Shown one piece after another: positions 48,401 to 60,400 of a DNA stretch of 64,000 nucleotides. Both the position numbers and the translations under genes were made by a program. This stretch comes from Branchiostoma floridae (Eukaryota; Chordata; Leptocardii; Amphioxiformes; Branchiostomatidae): positions 14,063,957 to 14,127,956 of the forward strand of contig NC_049986.1 in NCBI RefSeq assembly GCF_000003815.2, in the 5' to 3' direction. The stretch's first letter is position 1, and each line of letters opens with the position of its first letter. The notes under the pieces are model-generated. The model was not told the DNA's origin, did no database searches, and worked only from the letters and a program-made list of their open reading frames with translations.

Positions 48401-51400
48401 GTATTTAAAAAAACAGACTCAACTCTCCTCTATATGTTAAGAACATAATATGAAAAGAAAAAATGTCTATCAATGGGAAAAAAGATGAAGAGGAGCTGTG
48501 ACTCACTCGATGAGGGTTCCTCCTTGCTTGCTCTTCAGGTACTTCCACAGCGGGTGTGCATCCTTACCATTGACGTTGATCTTACTGAACATGTCGAACT
48601 TGACCCCAAACTTGTCCGTGACCCACTTCTTAATCTCAGGTTCAGGCCACGGCTCCTGTATTGAAGGAAGGAGAGATAACAGAGACATTTCTACATGTAC
48701 TTATAAATCAATGAGTACTGAATAAAACAACCTTTTCCCATTTGTGATATTCATCAACGACAACAACATTCTATGTATCAAAAACAAGTACAGTAACAGC
48801 ATTTCAGTATTAGACTGATCTTTAAAAGATACAATAGTGGTATAGTCATATAATGAGCCTTTATGTTTTTGGATCTTTATGCATTTGGGTCTCAAGGACA
48901 TATAGGTTACGATTTTGGTAAATCAAAGGATTAAAAAAAAAACAGTGGGTCACATAAAATGCTTACTCCAAATACAGGTGGGACTGGTATGCTATGCCAT
49001 GAGGCAGTTTACTCATAAAACTAAAACAAGAACGCTAGTATACACAAGTCTCACCTGCCCCCCAAACTGGTTACATGGGAACGCTAGTATACACAAGCCC
49101 TTGGACTCCGCGTACTTGTCGTGGAGCTCCTGAAGCTGTGTGTAATTCACGTTCGTCCCGCCTCATTTGCATGCCACGTTGACGATGAGACAGACATGGT
49201 CTCTGCGTGGAGGGAGAAAAACATCGAGGACTTAAAATCTTCTTTTCACTTTCAAATTCTTTCACTTTGTTGTCACTGTCAAATTCTCTTGCATTTTCTT
49301 CTCTGACAGTTTCATAAAATAAATCTATTTCTACAGAAGATCTCAGCAAGGTTATGACAGAAACAGTCAATGACAAGTATCCACCTCTTTCTGTCACAAA
49401 CTCACGATACAGCTGAAGATTCTATGGCACATGCACAACTTTTCCAAGAATGTCTTTGATGTATGACATCAATGTGCTCTACAAACACACTTACTTAGTG
49501 CTGTATTAGATGTGAAATTCTACACATCTTTCCTTGATGTACAGAAGAATATTAGCAGGATGGACAGTAAGATAATGTACATGTATTACCGGTATTTCTC
49601 TAGCGAGACTTCATTCCCATCGATGTCCTTGGCAGAGAACTCGTAGATGGACGTGGCGTTCTTCCACTCCTCACCTCCTGTAGCCTGTGTACACACATGG
49701 ACAGCAGAATTCTCACTATCATTTGTATAATATCATCTAGATGTACAAAATTTTAATCACCACTGAGCCATGCATGACTTAACTACTAGTAAGCATCAGC
49801 AATCATCCACTGCAAATTGAAGCCAGTAGATACACTCAGACTCCTCCAGAGGACAGAATATGTGCATTTTGTAATTATGATTATGTAGAAAATGAAGTAC
49901 ATTTTGCGTTAGAATGTTCTGTGTACACAGACATGCATGGGCAAATCTCTATGCATGTTTAACAAAGAAAAAATGTTCACATACGTTATGTCATCTAAAG
50001 ACTACCATGTAATGAGAGATACTGTAAACACAGGGTAGTGTCTGGAACGTTACCAAGCAGCCTTTCTAACCCTGCAATTTTCAATTAGTCCTCACTCTCT
50101 GTGAGTTTAGCTGGTCTCAATCTTGTTGTTTCTGACTCTGGGAAAAGAGATACTGTCCCAGTGCTGATGTTACTATATAACACAGAAATGTCCTCATGGC
50201 TTTGCACTGAGCAAACTTGTTGAAATAACTATAAAGGTAAACAAACTGAAGAGCAAGAGAGCAATGCCTGATGACTGACAGAGTTTGATTAGACACCAGG
50301 AGGGTCTGGTGCCAGAAGCACAGAAGAAGCTAGATGGGAAAACCTTCCCTTTTAGTATCTGCTTGGAGAAGAAAGAGGACAGGGTCACCCACCTCCCGAG
50401 AAGAACCTGCTCCCATGGCCCAACAAACCTCAGTGTAGAAATGCAAAACAAAAACATAGAAACACAAATATCTATCTCACATGCAGACACTGTCTAACTG
50501 GTAGAACCTGCTAGTCGCTACTCTGATTGGTCTATCTGAGGATGACATCACAGGTATGCCAACCAATCGGCATGTACCTACCAATAGTCAATTAATTCTT
50601 GCACATCAGGTTATAAGTCTCCCTATCAAACAGGTAATATCATGATCAACTTTGTCTCTATATCACTCAACAATACAGTTATAATTTTGTTGAAAAGGTG
50701 ATAATAATATTGTAAATGAGTTTGCTGCTATCTAATTTCGTGGAGAATTAAGTCTTTGCAGTGGTTTTCAGTTTATGATAAAGCCAGAGTCACATAATGA
50801 TACTGCACAGTAATGGAAAACCCAGCACTGCAATCTCTCCTGCTGAGGCTGTTGTGATCCCATGCAACTTTGCACTTCTGCGTGAGAGTCTTGGTCTTGG
50901 ATCGCCACTGAACTACTGTCTTGTTATAGCTGCGTTCCTTCATGGGCCCTTCATAGCCTTGGAAATGTTTTTGAACACATCCTGGCATCAATATACACAT
51001 TTCCTTTGTATCTCCTGATCCCCCCAAATAGATATCAGGAATGCTGTTTCCTCATTTGATCAGTGAGAACTAGAAATTGAGATGAGACGTGTCGATAATA
51101 TATTAATAGCAGTCATTAAGAGTGGCAAACGTAGTGAAGATCAGAGGAATTACACATGTATATGGCATTACATGATCTACACATCTAGACAGGTTACTAG
51201 GAAACTAAGTACTACACTGTGGTATCTGATGATCACACAACACATGACATACACATGACATCATCATATCATATCGCTGTCTGGCATCCCTGATCTCCAA
51301 CATGTATGTTGCCCGGCTACTGTGTCCGTGTGTGTTTCACATGAGTCTTAAATGATTATGATTATGACTCATGTGAAATACGCACAGTAGCCGTGGTAAC

Positions 51401-51910
51401 ACTGGGAGGACGTATTTTTTAAATTTGTTTGATATGTCCTCCATGGCGCGGAAGACACTAACGGTCCCCTTAACGTGACAAACTTCTCTCAGAGTTGCCA
51501 CGGCTATTCACAAACATGTAACGCACACAGAGCAGGAAAATACGTTAATTAACACGCAAAAAAATTACAGGTGTGCCTGTGTTCAATATGAACAGAAGTA
51601 TTAACACACACGACGCCTAACGTTATGTGATACAGGTATGTTGCAAGGGCACGTGGGAGGGGGGTATCTCTAACCAAATTTGGATCGCTATCCTGACCTG
51701 CCTCGCCGTTACACAAGGCTTGCTGGTGATCCCTGTGGCAAATTGATCAATTTAGAAGTTGTTCGCATAAACTACGCGCCTTTAAGATCGCTTAACCTGA
51801 AAACTGCGCATCCTTACCATGTTGGTAACGCCCCTGGACGCTTGCACAAGCGAACGCTTCAGGAATACAGTAGTGGCCCCTGCAAACAGTCCCAGTAGTG
51901 CACCCCCCAT
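45431..51910 (-). CDS. GPX4: Phospholipid-hydroperoxide glutathione peroxidase (selenoprotein)
   Basis: Reduces lipid hydroperoxides with glutathione. Exons: 51818-51910, 49590-49684, 49055-49202, 48507-48655, 48352-48376, 45916-45975, 45431-45463; 200 residues. The in-frame TGA at 49163-49165 sits in [16 protein letters not shown], the selenocysteine site. Other active-site residues are present: Gln in FPCNQF, Trp-Asn in IKWNFSK. The subunit-interface loop of tetrameric GPX is absent, as in GPX4. Exon 1 encodes [20 protein letters not shown], a likely mitochondrial leader, and ends with a second Met (residue 31); from that Met selenocysteine is residue 46, exactly as in human cytosolic GPX4, so a two-start arrangement is likely. 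The intron before the sixth exon contains a 100-N gap. Confidence 0.96.
46180..46690. repeat. Degenerate minisatellite, about five units of 70-85 bp
   Basis: The block CGGATGCGAAGTCGTTTTT recurs near 46358, 46443, 46515 and 46599, with a decayed unit near 46671, each followed by GGATTTCTTCG-type sequence. It lies in a GPX4 intron. Spacers are not constant, so it is not a CRISPR array. Confidence 0.8.
47283..47381 (-). CDS. Possible alternative last exon of GPX4
   Basis: After an acceptor (TTTTTCAG, cag at 47382-47384) a 33-codon frame runs to TAA in the same phase in which the fifth GPX4 exon ends. It encodes [20 protein letters not shown] and then a further 12 residues. The composition looks coding, but I recognise no homologue. 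Use of this exon would drop the normal C-terminus. Confidence 0.3.
   Translation of the reverse strand, partial: KAGRHSPAVSTAGRTLDYRKGTEGIELGGIRA
48109..48208. other. Assembly gap (100 N)
   Basis: A run of exactly 100 N, the usual placeholder for a gap of unknown size, inside a GPX4 intron. Frames translated through it have no meaning. Confidence 0.99.
49685..51817. other. First intron of GPX4
   Basis: This 2.1-kb intron has no recognisable exon. Around 50525-50590 three CCAAT-type boxes in mixed orientation occur within 70 bp, and an imperfect hairpin sits at 51314-51393. Confidence 0.5.
51314..51393. repeat. Short imperfect inverted repeat (hairpin)
   Basis: The left arm 51314-51347 and right arm 51366-51393 share CGGCTACTGTG and TTTCACATGAGTC as reverse complements, with a loop of 18 bases. 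Possible tiny fold-back element. Confidence 0.7.
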
Positions 51911-52415
51911 CTCGACCTTTGTACATGACCGAAGAAGCTTAAGGCGCACTCTAGCGGAACTAATAAAAATAGCAGGAAGGTATGCGCCGTGCAATAGTGA
52001 CCTCTAGCGATTTTGTTAGTAATCACAGTATGGTGGGCCTCTTCTCAAATTCTGATTTTCTGTCGTGAGAACGCAGAAGTTAGAATAATCATGTCTCGGG
52101 AGAAAAAGGTTAACGTTAACGTTATGAGTCATATAGATGATGCACACAATCACACCTCTTGTAGAATTATAAGCTAGAGAACATCGTTTGGAAATGATTC
52201 AATAATAACTGTCTATGAAGTTCATAATAGTCAAGCTTTATTTATAAGATTTATAATTTGGTATAGGTACATGGCAATGTAAAACAACATTGATACAAGT
52301 GATGAATAATCAAATTTAAGTATAAACCATCTTACTATGAAATGCTATTGGTCTGACAGAACATGTAACGTTATTTCCACGTTCATTTGCTCTTCCGGTG
52401 GTTTAACGTGCCGTT

Positions 52416-52421
52416 TTTATT
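52416..52421 (-). terminator. Polyadenylation signal, minus-strand sialidase
   Basis: TTTATT on the plus strand (AATAAA on minus), about 47 bases past the stop codon. Confidence 0.5.
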
Positions 52422-52467
52422 TGAATCTTTCTTCTATGTCTGCTGAAGTCCCTACCTTATACTAACG

Positions 52468-55400
52468 TTATGCATGTAAATGTATTTTTGCGAAGGCAAT
52501 AGCCGCCGTGGAAGTCCCTGACTTGTGGAATCCCTTTTCATACAGAAGATAGAGAAAGTTTTTGTCTTCCGGGTCCTTCTGCAGCATGGTTACAGCGGAG
52601 TACCCAGCCGCCTTGGTCCAGATGGGAAGCTCGCCTGCCCAACTCGTGCCGTTGTCATAACTCCATTTTAACATCATCTTTTGTCCTGTGGAGTCAACAA
52701 ACATTTCGTGATTCAATACCACGTAACAGTTGAAAACAGCTATAGAGCGGCATGATACTGAGTTTTGTTTGCAACCTTTGCAAAATACATTCGATAACAT
52801 TTTCAGAAAAAAAACTGGCACAATGCATGATGAACGTTTTCTGACTGTAGATGCGAACCCATTAGATGATAATGAGAACTAGAATTTACATCGATATCGC
52901 TGGGTACGAACTATCAACTTTTCATTCATTTGAAGTAAAATTCATATATGCACCCCACGTATCTTTTCATGTGTTTGCTGTTATTCATGGAACTGACCAA
53001 TTCTTTAAGACTGTTAGATATTAGCAATAGTTCAACTGCCACGTAACGTTCAGTGTATAAATGGCCATGCATTGTATTTGTTACAATTGTCGCGCAATCA
53101 ACTGCTAGATCTGGGTCTATGCCGTTCAATATAATGGCGCTAACATTTGACCTACGTTTAGACGAACTGTTTGGCCCGGTAAAGTAGAGAACCCCATCAC
53201 TGTAGAACAGTCCTGCATCTGTTGGCGGTTCTATCAGGGTGTGATCGAATCTGAGGCTGCTGATCGGCAGGGTCTCTCCGCCGTCGTGGCTGGTGAGGAA
53301 GGCCTTACAGTGGCAGGTGCAGCGGAGCTGGTTCCGTGTCATTACCAGGAGCGAGCCGTCAGGGAGCTCAACGGGCTGTGGGGAGGGTTTCAAACGTATG
53401 AAACGTCTATTACAGAATACAAAGAGAGTCGTATCAACGGAAGGACAGGAGGGAGGGGTTCAAACATTAAACTTTTACCACAGAATACAGAGAGAACCGT
53501 TTCAACGGGCTGGGGAAAGAAGAGAGGGTTTCAAACACACCAAACTTTTATCACTATGAGAGAACTGTCTCAACAGACTGGGAACAGGAGGGAGGGTTTC
53601 AAATAGATGAGACACCAGGAGAGAACCGTCTGAGAACTCAACGGCCTGAGGGAGATATGTTCAAAAATATGTTTGTCATAAACATTGTCAAGATGAAGGA
53701 CATATCATAATCAATTTGCACGTAAAACATGCACATCATAAGTGTACATGGTCCACCATATCATGTCAGTATCTTGTAATGAGCAATATCCACTTTTAAT
53801 TTCCTCTACAAGCTTTATTGCAAGCTTTATTGCTTTATTGTACCATTACGCATACAATATGATGATTCGACCTGTATTGACTTATTGTAAGCCTTCCAGT
53901 GGGAAGCACACAAACCTTGCAATAGATGTCATTACGATGTAGTTACCTGGCACTCTCCTGCTTGAAACGTTGTGTGATGACTTTCCCCACACGTATCGTT
54001 GCAGGGCCTGTTGTAGACGAACGCGCCTGTCCGCCACGTCATGGCTCCGTCATCACTGAGCAGCAGACTCAGACCCCATTCAGGGGCCCGGCCGTGCGCA
54101 CACACGATCCACCGGCCCTTGTGCGGCTCGTATCGTTTCTGTGATTCAAAATTGTATTCAAAACTTTGTTTATATATGATACCCCATACATGAAATTGGA
54201 TACGGCAATAGCTTTTTATCATGCAAATCCCCACCTAAGACTTTATGATTAAGTCCTACTGAAAATTAAAACCCCTGTGTGTTTGTAGCCTGGATACCAG
54301 ACCCCAACCCAATCTCACTTGGAAAGACGACAGAATTACAAGTTTATCAAATACCTTATAGCTAACACTTGTCATTTATAGTTCTGGATACGCCATGCAT
54401 ATGACGTTTATGCTGTTAGTTATTTTTATGATGCTTTTCTTGTTTTGCTTTTCTATATGTGTACTTAGACAACATCAGACCTGAAGGCTGCTTGGTAGCA
54501 AGCCTATTGCATCACAGCTAGTTAGAATTATAACTTACGCTAACGTAACATTTCATAACCGGAGCCCAGCCGGAAAGTTTCCCAGTTTGTGGAAACAAAA
54601 ATAAAAATGTATACGTAAAATTGTACACAAAGAATGCTCACGAATATTCTCTTTACGTCTTGCGCGTGGTTTGTTATCTTTTACATCATACTTTTCGTTC
54701 CCTGACCGGCCGGGCCCAGGTTTGGGAATGTGACAAAGGCCTTACTCGTATTCCGTAGCCCGGACTTGGGTGTGAGACGATCCCAGGCTGTAACTGTGGG
54801 GTGATGTTCCGAGGTTGACCCCAGGTGACCCCATCGTTGGTGCTGTTCATCAGCAGCACGGAGGGAACAGCACAGCGGAACTGGCAGTGGATGAACATCA
54901 CAAACGTCGTGTTCGAATCGTCGTCAACAAACGCCGTGCCAGCGCCCAGCACTCCCTTGTCGTACCCGTCGTCGACTAAAAACGCGGTGGGACTCCACGT
55001 CACTCCTGGTCATTATAGACAAAAACAATTTAAGAAGAAAAGGATTTTTGAAAAATCAAGTTCTCTGCCCGATGTAGCCTGATTAAATTTCGCTTATAGC
55101 AGCCCTCCCAACATCCGGCCGCGGAAGGGGCCAGTTACAGCCCAGGCAGCAGAGTTTGTGTTACACAGACTACATGCACATCAGGTGATATGTAATGAAG
55201 TTAATTTTGACGAGATAAAATTGAATCGTGACGGAGAAAGCCAGACCTCAAACTGTTCAAGCCCAGCGACTCAACATGCCGTTTCTATCATTTGCCCCTT
55301 TATTTTGACGATAGAAGAAATAAGGACAGCAAATTTGAAACAAAGGAATACGTATATGACGAACGAATGAATGAATGAATGAAATGAAAATCGTTACCTT

Positions 55401-55587
55401 TATCCGTAGATCTCCTCAGAGCTAATATTTTCTTTCCGGCGTCCCCCTTGCTATATTTCCTGGCCCCGGCTAACGCTAGGATGGTGCCGTTAGGAGTGTA
55501 GGTCATGAAGGGTGTTCTGTACCCGGCTATCTCCCCCTCCACACCGCTGGTCCAGATGTTCACGTCAGATACAATCTTTGGGTTTAC
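52468..55587 (-). CDS. NEU1-type sialidase, minus-strand copy (first exon missing)
   Basis: Removes terminal sialic acid from glycans. Exons: 55398-55587, 54746-55005, 53947-54138, 53156-53375, 52468-52685; all in phase, ending KIHLHA. Visible parts: the arginine motif YRTP (variant of FRIP; its Arg binds the substrate carboxylate), and Asp boxes STDKGVTW (across an intron), STNDGVTWGQP, SDDGAMTW and SYDNGTSW. The exon for the signal peptide is not found and probably falls in the N gap (55702-56440). Layout and intron phases match the plus-strand sialidase exactly, so the two are tandem-inverted duplicates. The C-terminal YGTL-like lysosomal signal of human NEU1 is absent. Confidence 0.92.
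53376..53660. repeat. Tandem copies of a splice acceptor with exon start, in a sialidase intron
   Basis: Upstream (on the minus strand) of the real acceptor at 53375, about four decayed copies with ~66-70-bp spacing repeat the block TTTGAAACCCTCC...CAG|CCCGTTGAG. AG acceptors survive at about 53510, 53576 and 53646. The farthest copy still reads AVEFSDGSLLV, close to the exon's PVELPDGSLLV. Confidence 0.8.
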
Positions 55588-55701
55588 CTGCAACACAGAG
55601 AATTCCCTATGCGTTCTTTTGAAAATAAAAATCCTATAGCAGCGACGATAGAATATCGAAGAAAGAGGAGGGAAAAAGAAAAGAGTAAGAAAAAAAGAGA
55701 A

Positions 55702-56440
55702 NNNNNNNNNNNNNNNNNNNNNNNNNNNNNNNNNNNNNNNNNNNNNNNNNNNNNNNNNNNNNNNNNNNNNNNNNNNNNNNNNNNNNNNNNNNNNNNNNNN
55801 NNNNNNNNNNNNNNNNNNNNNNNNNNNNNNNNNNNNNNNNNNNNNNNNNNNNNNNNNNNNNNNNNNNNNNNNNNNNNNNNNNNNNNNNNNNNNNNNNNNN
55901 NNNNNNNNNNNNNNNNNNNNNNNNNNNNNNNNNNNNNNNNNNNNNNNNNNNNNNNNNNNNNNNNNNNNNNNNNNNNNNNNNNNNNNNNNNNNNNNNNNNN
56001 NNNNNNNNNNNNNNNNNNNNNNNNNNNNNNNNNNNNNNNNNNNNNNNNNNNNNNNNNNNNNNNNNNNNNNNNNNNNNNNNNNNNNNNNNNNNNNNNNNNN
56101 NNNNNNNNNNNNNNNNNNNNNNNNNNNNNNNNNNNNNNNNNNNNNNNNNNNNNNNNNNNNNNNNNNNNNNNNNNNNNNNNNNNNNNNNNNNNNNNNNNNN
56201 NNNNNNNNNNNNNNNNNNNNNNNNNNNNNNNNNNNNNNNNNNNNNNNNNNNNNNNNNNNNNNNNNNNNNNNNNNNNNNNNNNNNNNNNNNNNNNNNNNNN
56301 NNNNNNNNNNNNNNNNNNNNNNNNNNNNNNNNNNNNNNNNNNNNNNNNNNNNNNNNNNNNNNNNNNNNNNNNNNNNNNNNNNNNNNNNNNNNNNNNNNNN
56401 NNNNNNNNNNNNNNNNNNNNNNNNNNNNNNNNNNNNNNNN
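55702..56440. other. Assembly gap (739 N)
   Basis: Run of N between the two sialidases. It probably hides the first exon of the minus-strand gene. Open frames drawn through it are artefacts. Confidence 0.99.
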
Positions 56441-57400
56441 CTCAACGTCACTTTCAGGTGTGGTGTTATTGTTTGGCAGTATCGATCTACATGGGGTGGG
56501 GTGGAGTCAAATGCAAGGCCCCACCGAATGTAGTTAGTTATCTCCGTACTTCATAAAAAAAAGGTTTACAGTTAACTGATTTTCCCAAGGGCGCTTTTCT
56601 TATTTCCACTTGGACCAAGACTAAGACTGGGAGTAAGATACAGGTATGACTCAGGACGAACTCGGATGACACTCATATGTAAAAAAGACAATAGACAGGT
56701 GTACTATGTAAACATCGGAGTCGTGCGTGCCCTCTCACCTCTCACCTTAAAAAACTTTCTTGTTGAATCAGTTGTTATGCAGGATATTGCACACAACAAG
56801 AACACAACACGCCACAGTAGTGACTCCGGTAAATCTGTTTAACAAAGTTAAACTCAGGTTGGACGCCATCTGGCCAAAATATAAAACGTGAACGTATACA
56901 ATCATATGACTTCATTGTGACCTGGACGAGTTCAATCAGAAAGAGGATGTACTGATACAAAGGGACAATATACAGCCATGTGTCATTATATTGATTTCTT
57001 TGGGCTACTAGCCATTACTTCAGTCTTAGGTTAGTGGTTGTTGTTTGGCAATATCGATCAAACCGCTTGGGTTATATACGAATACGATGTACGTAAAAAC
57101 GAACAATATACAGCCATGTGTTCGGAACAGCGTGTACGAAAACCCTTCATCCAAGCGTTCCAGTTTACAAATGGAAAATAGATACGTATGGGTAGCACTT
57201 TCCTGCAGGGTAGTGTCATTGTTTTTAGAGGAGGTACAGTATCTTATCACAATCCCATCGCTGGACTTCGTTTTGCCCTTTTGCCCTTTCACCTGTGAAC
57301 TAAAGTTGGGCTCATATACCAGCTTAACAAGGTGTAACTACATCAGACGTAACGCGTTTCAAAACATTACCGTGGATTCTGATTCTGATGTTGAACCGAA
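56441..57400. promoter_or_regulatory. Shared upstream region of the two divergent sialidase genes
   Basis: Two 19-base words recur here: TTGTTTGGCA(A/G)TATCGATC (about 56470 and 57041) and ACAATATACAGCCATGTGT (56966 and 57103). No coding exon is certain. The position between divergent starts suggests shared regulation, but no known promoter motif is clear. Confidence 0.4.
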
Positions 57401-60400
57401 ATGATCGACACCAAGTTATTGCCAACATTTGTTGCCGTGTACAATGTTTTGCTTCTCTGTGCCAGTTGCATACGTCCTGACGCCCAGCCTGTACCATGGG
57501 ATAAGGTAAGGTCCTGTATTGTAAACATACATGTAATGTAATGTAGAAGACAAGCAGTCATTTGTGTCCTAACTAGTAAAGTGTCCGTCCTATGGGTCTT
57601 TTTGGCGACGCCTCACTGGCATAGCCGATCCAAGAAGCATAATTGTATGAATCTGGGACGTTGATAACCTCTCAGGGGCATGCACAGCTTCTGTATCTGG
57701 AAGAGCCTTTGCTGCTTTGTACACAGAAAAGGGGCAACATCGGACCAACTTTTGGATTTGTGTATTGAATTCCCGCGTGCATAAGATTTATAACGTTAAA
57801 CACTTCCTTAAATAATGAAAAGGCTCGTTCTTCTCATACTGTACTAATATTCAAGGTGGAGAACCTTTGTTGACAGACTGCTCATACGGCTACTGCTAGC
57901 TATAAGACTGAGTGAATGAGTGAGTATTTGTTACTGACAACATCCTGTTTGATACAACTGTACATCCTCCTCTCAGGTGACCCCGACTGTTGTGAACGAC
58001 ACTATCATTTGGCACAGTGGTTCTGAGGGAGAGATTCACACGTACAGGACGCCCTCTATCTTCGTCACGCCGAATGGCACCCTCATCGCTCTGTCCGGCG
58101 CACGGAAGTACAGCTCCAGTGACGTTGACCGGAAGTTTCTGGCGATCAGAAGATCCGAAGACAAAGGTTATCCATAGAATTTAGCTTCTTTTTACCCTCT
58201 GTTACGATAACTTTGAATTTCAACGGTTAGAATAGGAGATGGGAAATACAGCTCCAGTGACGTTGACCGGAAGTTTCTAGCGATCAGAAGATCCGAAGAC
58301 AAAGGTTATCCATAGAATTTAGCTTCTTTTTTTTTGTACCCTTTTTTACGATAACTTTGAATTTCAACGGTTAAAATAGGAGATGGGAATGTAGATTTAT
58401 ATAAATGGCCGACGGCAGGTGTGAGAGACACAGGGAAGCTTGTATCAAAGGAAGCATATATCTTGTTTTCTGTTGATTGAGTGAGTAAACTACAATAATA
58501 AAACTATTTTGTGTGTTCGCATCACCTCCCCCCCCCCCATTCCCTCTGTGATAAATTCAAATAAGATGAAATGAATAAAACAATGCAGAGGACAATAGAA
58601 GATACGATTAACGTTTTATCCTTGTTATCTCAAACACTTGGGATCTCATTGAAGACTGTACTTTCTGTCACAATGTAGGGAAGACTTGGCTACCCACTGA
58701 ATTCTTGGTGGATGACGGTTACGAACAGGGTGTCCTCTTTCCCGGCACGCTGTTTGCGGACTTCGACTCGAACACGTTATTTGTGATGTTTATTCACTGC
58801 CAGTTAAAGTGTAAAGTCCCCGCACTACTACTGATCAACAGCACGGACGACGGGGTTACCTGGGGTCAACCCAGGAGCATAAGTCCACGATCGAACGGCT
58901 CCAGGAGTTTCCACCCTGGCCCAGGATACGGGATTCGCGTAAGTTTTTTTATCCCCCGTACCATAGCGGGGGAGGTTGTATCTCTAGCATGGTGTGTTTG
59001 TTGATTTGATACTGACTATAACAGCTAAAACAGATTAATTTCATGATATCTTTTTGATAGGCAAAGTTGCCGAATGAAGAAATGTGTCTACGCTTGGGTC
59101 ATCTGCCCAATACATCACGTAGGATGTTGAACGCATGGTGTCTTCCATAGAAACGCCTCGAGCCACACAAAGGTCGGTTCGTGGTCTGTGCGCACGGACG
59201 GCCCCAGGACAGACCCAGAGGCATCACGCTGTTGCTAAGCGACGATGGAGCTAAAACATGGCGGGAGGGAGCCTTCGTTCCCGACGGGCCTTGCAGGGAA
59301 GATCCAGAGGAAAAGTTCTGGCCAGGAGAATGTCAGGTGAATAACGCGTTTTGAATGACCCGCCCCGGGTTTATACTATGATGCCGGTTGACTATGTTAT
59401 ATTACATGTTACACATACGCCTTGCAGTGTGCTACCATCATCTTCCGATATACCTACTCAACAACAGTGCTAGTATGAAATATTTCTGGCAACGCCTCAA
59501 GGACGAAGGCACTGAAAGAATTACGCCTATGTGGTAACCCGTGTCGCATACTGCAGTGTTATCCTGTACGTTGACAACTAACAAAGTTCAAACATATTTC
59601 CTCAGGCTGTGGAGCTGGCTGACGGCTCCCTGCTCGTGATGACCAGGAACAGAGGGAGGTGTTCGTGCTCGTGTAAGGCCTTCATGCGCAGCCATGACGG
59701 AGGACAGACCTTGCCTCTCCACGATTTCTTCTTCGCCCGGGCCCTGATCGAGCCAACTTGCCAATCCGGCCTGCTGTACCACAGGGGTGTGCTGTTCTTC
59801 AGCGGGCCCAATAGTACTACAGGACGTGAGTCGGTCTTTACAGATGCTTAGTGGAATGAACCGTCTTTTTAGTCAGTGCGTACTTTGCGTCAAAGTGGTC
59901 AAGTTGGACATTAATCCCTGCTCACAAAGAAGGCTTTTGGCTTCTTCTCTATACATATAGAATCACAGTCATGCAGAATTGATATCAATTATGGGTCTCA
60001 CATGCGTTGTTAAATGTGGCACAGGCTACCTGATCAAAGCCAGTGCTCATTCTATCATAGTTAAATGGTCAACACCAACAGGTGTATGACGTCATCTACC
60101 ATTAATGATCGGCTAGCTAACGCCCCAATCAGTTCATTTACAGACAAGTGATTTATGATGCAAAGGGACACCGTATGATCTATTTCATGGCCTGATAAGA
60201 ACAATGGCCGCCATGTGAGAGAATTCTTCACATGCTTGTAACTTACCACCTCCACTATCAAATGATCATCGATATGGCAACAGATTCTATCCTTGTGCCA
60301 AACTTATCAATACCCAACATTGTATCACATGCGCAGGATACAACATGACTCTGAAGTGGAGCTATGATGACGGGACAACCTGGGAAGGAGAGTTGCCCAT

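Noticed and set aside
49163-49165. In-frame stop suggesting a GPX pseudogene
   Set aside because: Position is the known selenocysteine site, all other exons are open and a SECIS follows the normal stop.
55300-56556. Long open frames on both strands around 55.3-56.6 kb
   Set aside because: They run through the N gap and are not real coding sequence.
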